Shown one piece after another: positions 49,819-53,860 of a stretch of 53,860 nt of DNA. The notes beneath the pieces were generated by a model. The model was not told the origin of the DNA and searched no databases. It saw only the letters and a list, made by a program, of their open reading frames with translations. The translations under genes and the position numbers were made by a program. Numbering within the stretch: the first letter of the stretch is position 1; every line of letters begins with the position of its first letter. This DNA is from Mikrocytos mackini (lineage: Eukaryota; Endomyxa; Ascetosporea; Mikrocytida; Mikrocytiidae), in the NCBI GenBank assembly GCA_030180075.1, contig JASNJN010000054.1:1-53860 (forward strand), written 5' to 3'.

Positions 49819-51978
49819 TTCACGGCCCTAATAATAAACGAACCTCTCGGCAGTGGCAAAACATGTTTTTTGGAATGCATAGAAGAGTTGTCCGAGCTAG
49901 ACAAAGATAATGTCCATTACAAATTAGCTGATTCTTTGGATTTGATTGGAGAGGTTAAAGATGTCTTTGACAATGTTTTGGCTATGAAAATAAGCTTTAA
50001 TCAAATCGTATCAAAATTGACACTAAATGAAAAGAAAATAGGGGGTAACTTCTTACCAGAATTATCTTTAGAATTAATAGAATTGTTCGAAAGCAAAGTA
50101 GACATTATAAATAAAGATGGGTGCAGATTCAAAAGTTCTTTTATAGAGAAATGCAAGAACTATTTATCTCAAACAATTAATGAAAAGGAAAACCAAGATA
50201 GTTTAGATAGCCAAATTAAATTTAATATTGATATTTTGATTTTTATAATGAAAGGGATCACCGAAGGGATATTCTACAAACAACAAAAACATCTACAAAA
50301 TGAAAATTATGAACAGGATAAAACTAAGCGAGAGAAACTTTGCAATTCTGTTGTTGAGATTAACAACAACGAATACAAAAGAATTAAAAAAGCCATTTTG
50401 TTAATAGATGACGTCGACCTATTCATATATGGAAACAACGTCGATGAATATGATAGGACTTATATACAAATTATAGAAGATGCAATGAAAATTGACATTA
50501 AAGAAAAATCAACTTCGAACATATCTTTTATTTTAACTTCAGATTTTCCTTTGTCAAAAAGAAGAGACGAAACACCCTACAGAGTATGTTGGCTAGATTT
50601 TGTAGACATCATATTGAAAACTAACAGTGAAGAATCCTTTGCAGAAATTACGTTTGGGCATTTCTATCGAATTGCCACAGCAAATAAAGGCAACAATGAA
50701 CGTAAACCACATCTTAACAAACTTCAAATTTTAATAGAAGATCTCAAAAAAGACAAACTTGCAATAGTTAATTATTTTAAGAATACAGACAGTGCAAAAG
50801 AAACCGAGTTAAACGCAAAAATATTAGAGATATTTAGCCCGGATTACGAAAAAGATGCAAAAGAACAAGAAATCGAAGAGGAAATCATTCAGCGAGTTTA
50901 TGAATTTTTCTCTTTTATATTCAAACAACCTTTGTTTGGCCTTAAAAATCATTACAAGACTATGTTACATTGTTCTAAAGACTTCACAGATTCACTAAAA
51001 AACAATAATATTCCATTAGAAACCGATAAATTGCACACTTCTAAATTCCTAACGTTTCTTATGCACCCTAGTAAAGAAGGAAGTATTTGTTTAGTTGAGG
51101 AACCAGAATGGTTAACTAAAACCAAACCGGAATCATTTTGGCATGGCTATTACGTTTTCCGGAACAGATTCAAAACTCCATTCCTCAGACCTTTTTCTGA
51201 AGTAGAAATTAAGACTTTATATGAACCTGTTGATCATGAAAACAGAAATAGCGTACTGCAGACTATGTACAACATCTTCCATTTTGGGCATATAGCTTTA
51301 AAACCGGCACAATTAACCGATGGAAAACTTTCATTTGAGCTAGACTTTGCCAACCACCAACAGAAAATGACTTTTGAAACACAATATAATAAAAATTATT
51401 CAGCTTGTCACCAAGGATATCCCTTTTACCCTAATGAGAAACAAGAATTTATGAAGGCTTTTAATTTGGATTTTTGGAGAGGTGTTATAATACCAGACTT
51501 AAGAACCCAAATTTACTCGGCTTTGGAATGCGAATCTAATTCAAACATAAATGAAGAACTGTTCAGAAAGACTGTGGAATACTATTTGGAAACAGGTATT
51601 GCCAGCAGAATTAAGAGAAAATATCCGATACTACACCATATGAGAATGAATAGATACGTCGATATAGTTTCCGATGTTAGAAAGAATAAAAACAATACAG
51701 GTGAAAACCAAACTGGAAATTTGAAGGAAGATTTATTGATTACACTACGATCGGGTAATGACATAATGGACAAATGCCTTGTGATAATCGAATTCACAAT
51801 AGACACCGGAAAACCTACAAACCTGGGAACTTTAGCAGAAAATAATATGAGTTATCAAACGTTAGATTTAGATTTGTATGGCCACAAAATATACATATCT
51901 GCTTCTTTGAATAGAAAAGGAAGCGAATGGGCAAAAAAAGCCATGAAAATGGAATGCTTTCTAGATAATAAATTGTGA
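49819..51978 (+). pseudogene. 5'-truncated P-loop ATPase with C-terminal nuclease-like region
   Basis: An open frame of about 719 codons without a start codon at its head. It opens with a Walker A motif 'NEPLGSGKTCFLE' (about codons 7-19), followed by Walker B-like 'AILLIDDVDLFIYG' and 'PYRVCWLDFVDIIL'. The middle is helical. Near the C-terminus 'KCLVIIEFTIDTGKPTNLGT' and 'LDLYGHKIYISASLNRKG' resemble the strand-rich E-x-(T/K) core of PD-(D/E)XK nucleases, as in the 'AAA-ATPase-like plus PDDEXK' proteins and in P-loop/REase proteins of the Crinkler type. Those families are multi-copy and mobile-looking in parasites and symbionts. The missing 5' end next to repeats points to a broken copy. Function is inference. 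Confidence 0.6.
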
Positions 51979-52186
51979 ATTGGTTGGGAATTACGAATAA
52001 ATATAAATAATTAATAATAAATGAATGTTGTTACGAAAATAAGTTGCAAATTGTCAGCAGATAGTTACATTAATCGATGTTTACTTATTTTAAAAAAATA
52101 TGCTTTTAATGTTTTCTTTTAGGGTTAATTTATTTAATTGATATAATGAAAATAAAGTTATTTTGTTTTGCACAAACATCATTTAT

Positions 52187-52444
52187 TCATATTTTCTCAA
52201 ATAACATTTCTACAATTCTTTTCTTGGTTTTTAAAAGTTCGACGACATTATTAGGTATTTTGGACTCTTCATTTCTTACCAAACATCCACTTTCTTCATC
52301 AATTTTACAATCCAACTCACCATTCAAGATTTTAACCTCCACACTCTTAATAAGCTCGTCACTAATCACTCCGTTCATAGCATCTGTCAACGTAACTCTG
52401 CCATACACTTGTAGATCGTTTTCTATTTTTTCCAAATTTAACAT
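52187..52444 (-). CDS. Small winged-helix/PCI-like protein
   Basis: 85 residues. The central segment 'VYGRVTLTDAMNGV' then 'VEVKILNGELDCKIDEESG' follows the C-terminal winged helix of PCI proteins (proteasome lid, COP9, eIF3): helix, then 'vE..I..g.i.akID...g'. It is much shorter than any whole PCI protein, so it could be a stand-alone winged helix of another complex. The start is strongly supported by a box directly upstream (AAATTTAAA, read on the minus strand). Divergent from the histone-fold gene, 18 bp start to start. Confidence 0.5.
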   Translation of the reverse strand: MLNLEKIENDLQVYGRVTLTDAMNGVISDELIKSVEVKILNGELDCKIDEESGCLVRNEESKIPNNVVELLKTKKRIVEMLFEKI

Positions 52445-52461
52445 TTTAAATTTCGAAATCT
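52445..52461. promoter_or_regulatory. 17-bp shared divergent start box
   Basis: Only TTTAAATTTCGAAATCT separates the ATG on the minus strand from the ATG on the plus strand. It contains AAATTTCGAAAT, nearly self-complementary, so it can act as the start-proximal box for both genes. No room remains for any other promoter element or for long 5' leaders. Confidence 0.65.
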
Positions 52462-52833
52462 ATGAAACCTGAAAACGAAGATGAAACAATAAAGAAGTTC
52501 CTCGAAGCCATCAAAAACAGAGATTTAGACAATAAGACAAAAGCTCCTGTATTTTCTTCCAACCTAATCAAAAACATCACAAAGGAAGCCTTAGAAGAGA
52601 TCTACAGAGAAGAGAACAAGGAAAGGAACTTCCAAATAAGCAAAGAAGCACTTTCACAGATTCTTAAAGTTAGTGAGTTGTTTTCCAGTGAGTTAGTCGC
52701 ACGTAGCGTTTTGAAATGTAACGAAGACAAAAAGATGTACGTTACCAATGATCACATAATCGAAGCATTGAAAAGTAAAGATTATTACGATGTGTTTCTG
52801 ACGATTATAAACGAAGATTTTAAGAGTGAATAG
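52462..52833 (+). CDS. Histone-fold protein, MHF2/CENP-X-like
   Basis: 123 residues with an N-terminal acidic tail and a histone-fold-like core of three helices. 'FSSNLIKNITKEALEEIY' is followed by 'ISKEALSQILKVSELFSSELVARSVLKC' and a basic turn, then 'VTNDHIIEALKS' and a short last helix ending 'FLTIINEDF'. The central helix with 'ELF-x-x-E-x-V-x-R' and the closing '...DF' are the pattern of CENP-X/MHF2, which pairs with CENP-S/MHF1 in inner-kinetochore and FANCM-type DNA repair complexes. A TAF or NF-Y type histone fold is the alternative. Divergent from the winged-helix gene. Confidence 0.6.
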   Translation: MKPENEDETIKKFLEAIKNRDLDNKTKAPVFSSNLIKNITKEALEEIYREENKERNFQISKEALSQILKVSELFSSELVARSVLKCNEDKKMYVTNDHIIEALKSKDYYDVFLTIINEDFKSE

Positions 52834-53860
52834 GTTGAGATGTGATACTTGAGTATTGTTTCATGGTTTGTATATGAGATGGGTTTAAAGGAGTTTCATT
52901 ATTTGAAGTGGAAATTCATATAAACGTAACTGATTGTAACTAAATATATATTACAATTTTATTTACAAAAAAACAAACAGTAATTAATAATTCAATATAC
53001 TTACGATGTTCTTCAAAAATGAAAGTTTTGGCAAATGTTCATAATATAATGAATTAGCAACTAAATCAGATGTACTTGTTAACAATAATTTTACTCTTTC
53101 AAGTTAGTCATTAGATAATTTAATTTCGTTAAATTCAAATTGATTCTCTTTATTATTCAAACTTCATTTTTTAATACATCTTTTATTGTGTGTTTTAAAT
53201 CCCAAGTTTAAAGTGAGTAAATAAGTGAAATAAATAGTGAAGTTTTATTAATTGATTTTAACTGAATGGAATGTATTAAATAGTGTACAAATAGTTGGAA
53301 TTTTTTGTTTTTGTTTGTAATTTGGTAGTATGTGTATATAAAACGGAGTGTTGTGTTATGTGAATACATATAGATACTAGAATGGTTATATATTATTTAA
53401 TCAAGATGGTAATCTCTATATCCGAAGATATTCGATGTTTTGTTTTGAAAAATTATTTTTCTTACAAAAAGAATCTCTTCTTTCTTACTTTACGAGAAGT
53501 TTAATCCCAATATTGTAAGAGTGGGATTCTACTCAACAACTACTGTTTGCATGTAGTCGTATACGTACTACGAACTTGTCTGACATAAAAGTTTTATTTC
53601 TCAACTCAGACTCTTCGAAGTTCTAAATCTTTACACATTAAATTCACATTTTAATAAACAACTTACATCACACACTCACAACACACATTTTATATTTTAT
53701 TGCTGCTCATAAAAAACCTAATGAAAATTCCTAAAATAAAAAGATACCATATTCGTTATTTACTTAATACTCTATGTCTTCACGATCGAGGCAACCGTCC
53801 GTATATCCCACGGAATGCCTGTAAAATCCACTCAAATCGTCGCTGGTTATCGTGTGAATC
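52834..53860. other. Noncoding right end
   Basis: About 1.0 kb, AT-rich, with no open frame above 60 codons, no tRNA and no repeat partner in the window. The last 100 bases are a little richer in G+C and could be the edge of a feature outside. Confidence 0.45.

Noticed and set aside
1-53860. CRISPR arrays, tRNA genes, telomere repeats
   Set aside because: No regularly spaced repeats, no cloverleaf with T-loop consensus and no terminal short G-rich tandem repeats were seen by eye; a tRNA scan was not possible here.

Overview
The window is a draft-assembly piece (scattered N bases at about 3459-3462, 21026-21051, 32859 and 45863) of a small, AT-rich eukaryotic genome. The best fit is a transposon-rich microsporidian. 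Gene bodies are short and tightly packed, with convergent genes only 4-25 bp apart. Many starts sit just downstream of an AAATTTTAAATTT-like box. The conserved proteins are reduced versions of eukaryotic housekeeping proteins (ZPR1, TFIIH Tfb4, eL36, PTPA, SRP receptor alpha, Ufe1-like SNARE, condensin Cnd1, prenyltransferase alpha, NOP10, an MHF2/CENP-X-like histone fold). I cannot name the species from sequence alone.

Layout. 1-5450 is a retroelement graveyard: a Ty3-type pol (646-3458) next to a decayed R2-like LINE (3807-5449) carrying two small inverted-repeat elements with target-site duplications. 5784-29343 is a dense block of about 18 host genes on both strands. 29344-49700 is repeat territory: a hAT element with a second hAT-type MITE nested inside it, a MITE with TGAGTT ends, a second R2-like LINE, a MULE-like foldback, a piggyBac pseudogene, an almost intact Merlin element with 8-bp duplications, a 4.26-kb transposon of unrecognised family that shares its ends with the MITE, a 3.0-kb palindrome, and an inverted minisatellite pair. 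49819-52833 returns to genes: a 5'-truncated P-loop/nuclease-like protein and a divergent pair whose starts are 18 bp apart. The rest is noncoding.

The most notable result is a set of three exactly 16-nt spliceosomal-type introns. Two lie in NOP10 (27915-28141, minus) and one in the next gene, a small membrane protein (28517-28952, minus). All three read GTATT-N7-AAAG. Removing the two NOP10 introns turns three out-of-frame pieces into a 64-residue NOP10 that aligns with the family throughout. If real, these are shorter than the microsporidian introns I know of (about 23 nt and up) and among the shortest in any eukaryote.

Other points: an NhaC-type Na+/H+ antiporter of bacterial type among host genes; a candidate KNL1/Spc105 kinetochore protein; five divergent gene pairs that share one near-palindromic start box; and four DNA-transposon families whose transposase genes carry the same host-like box, three of them broken by a single in-frame stop.
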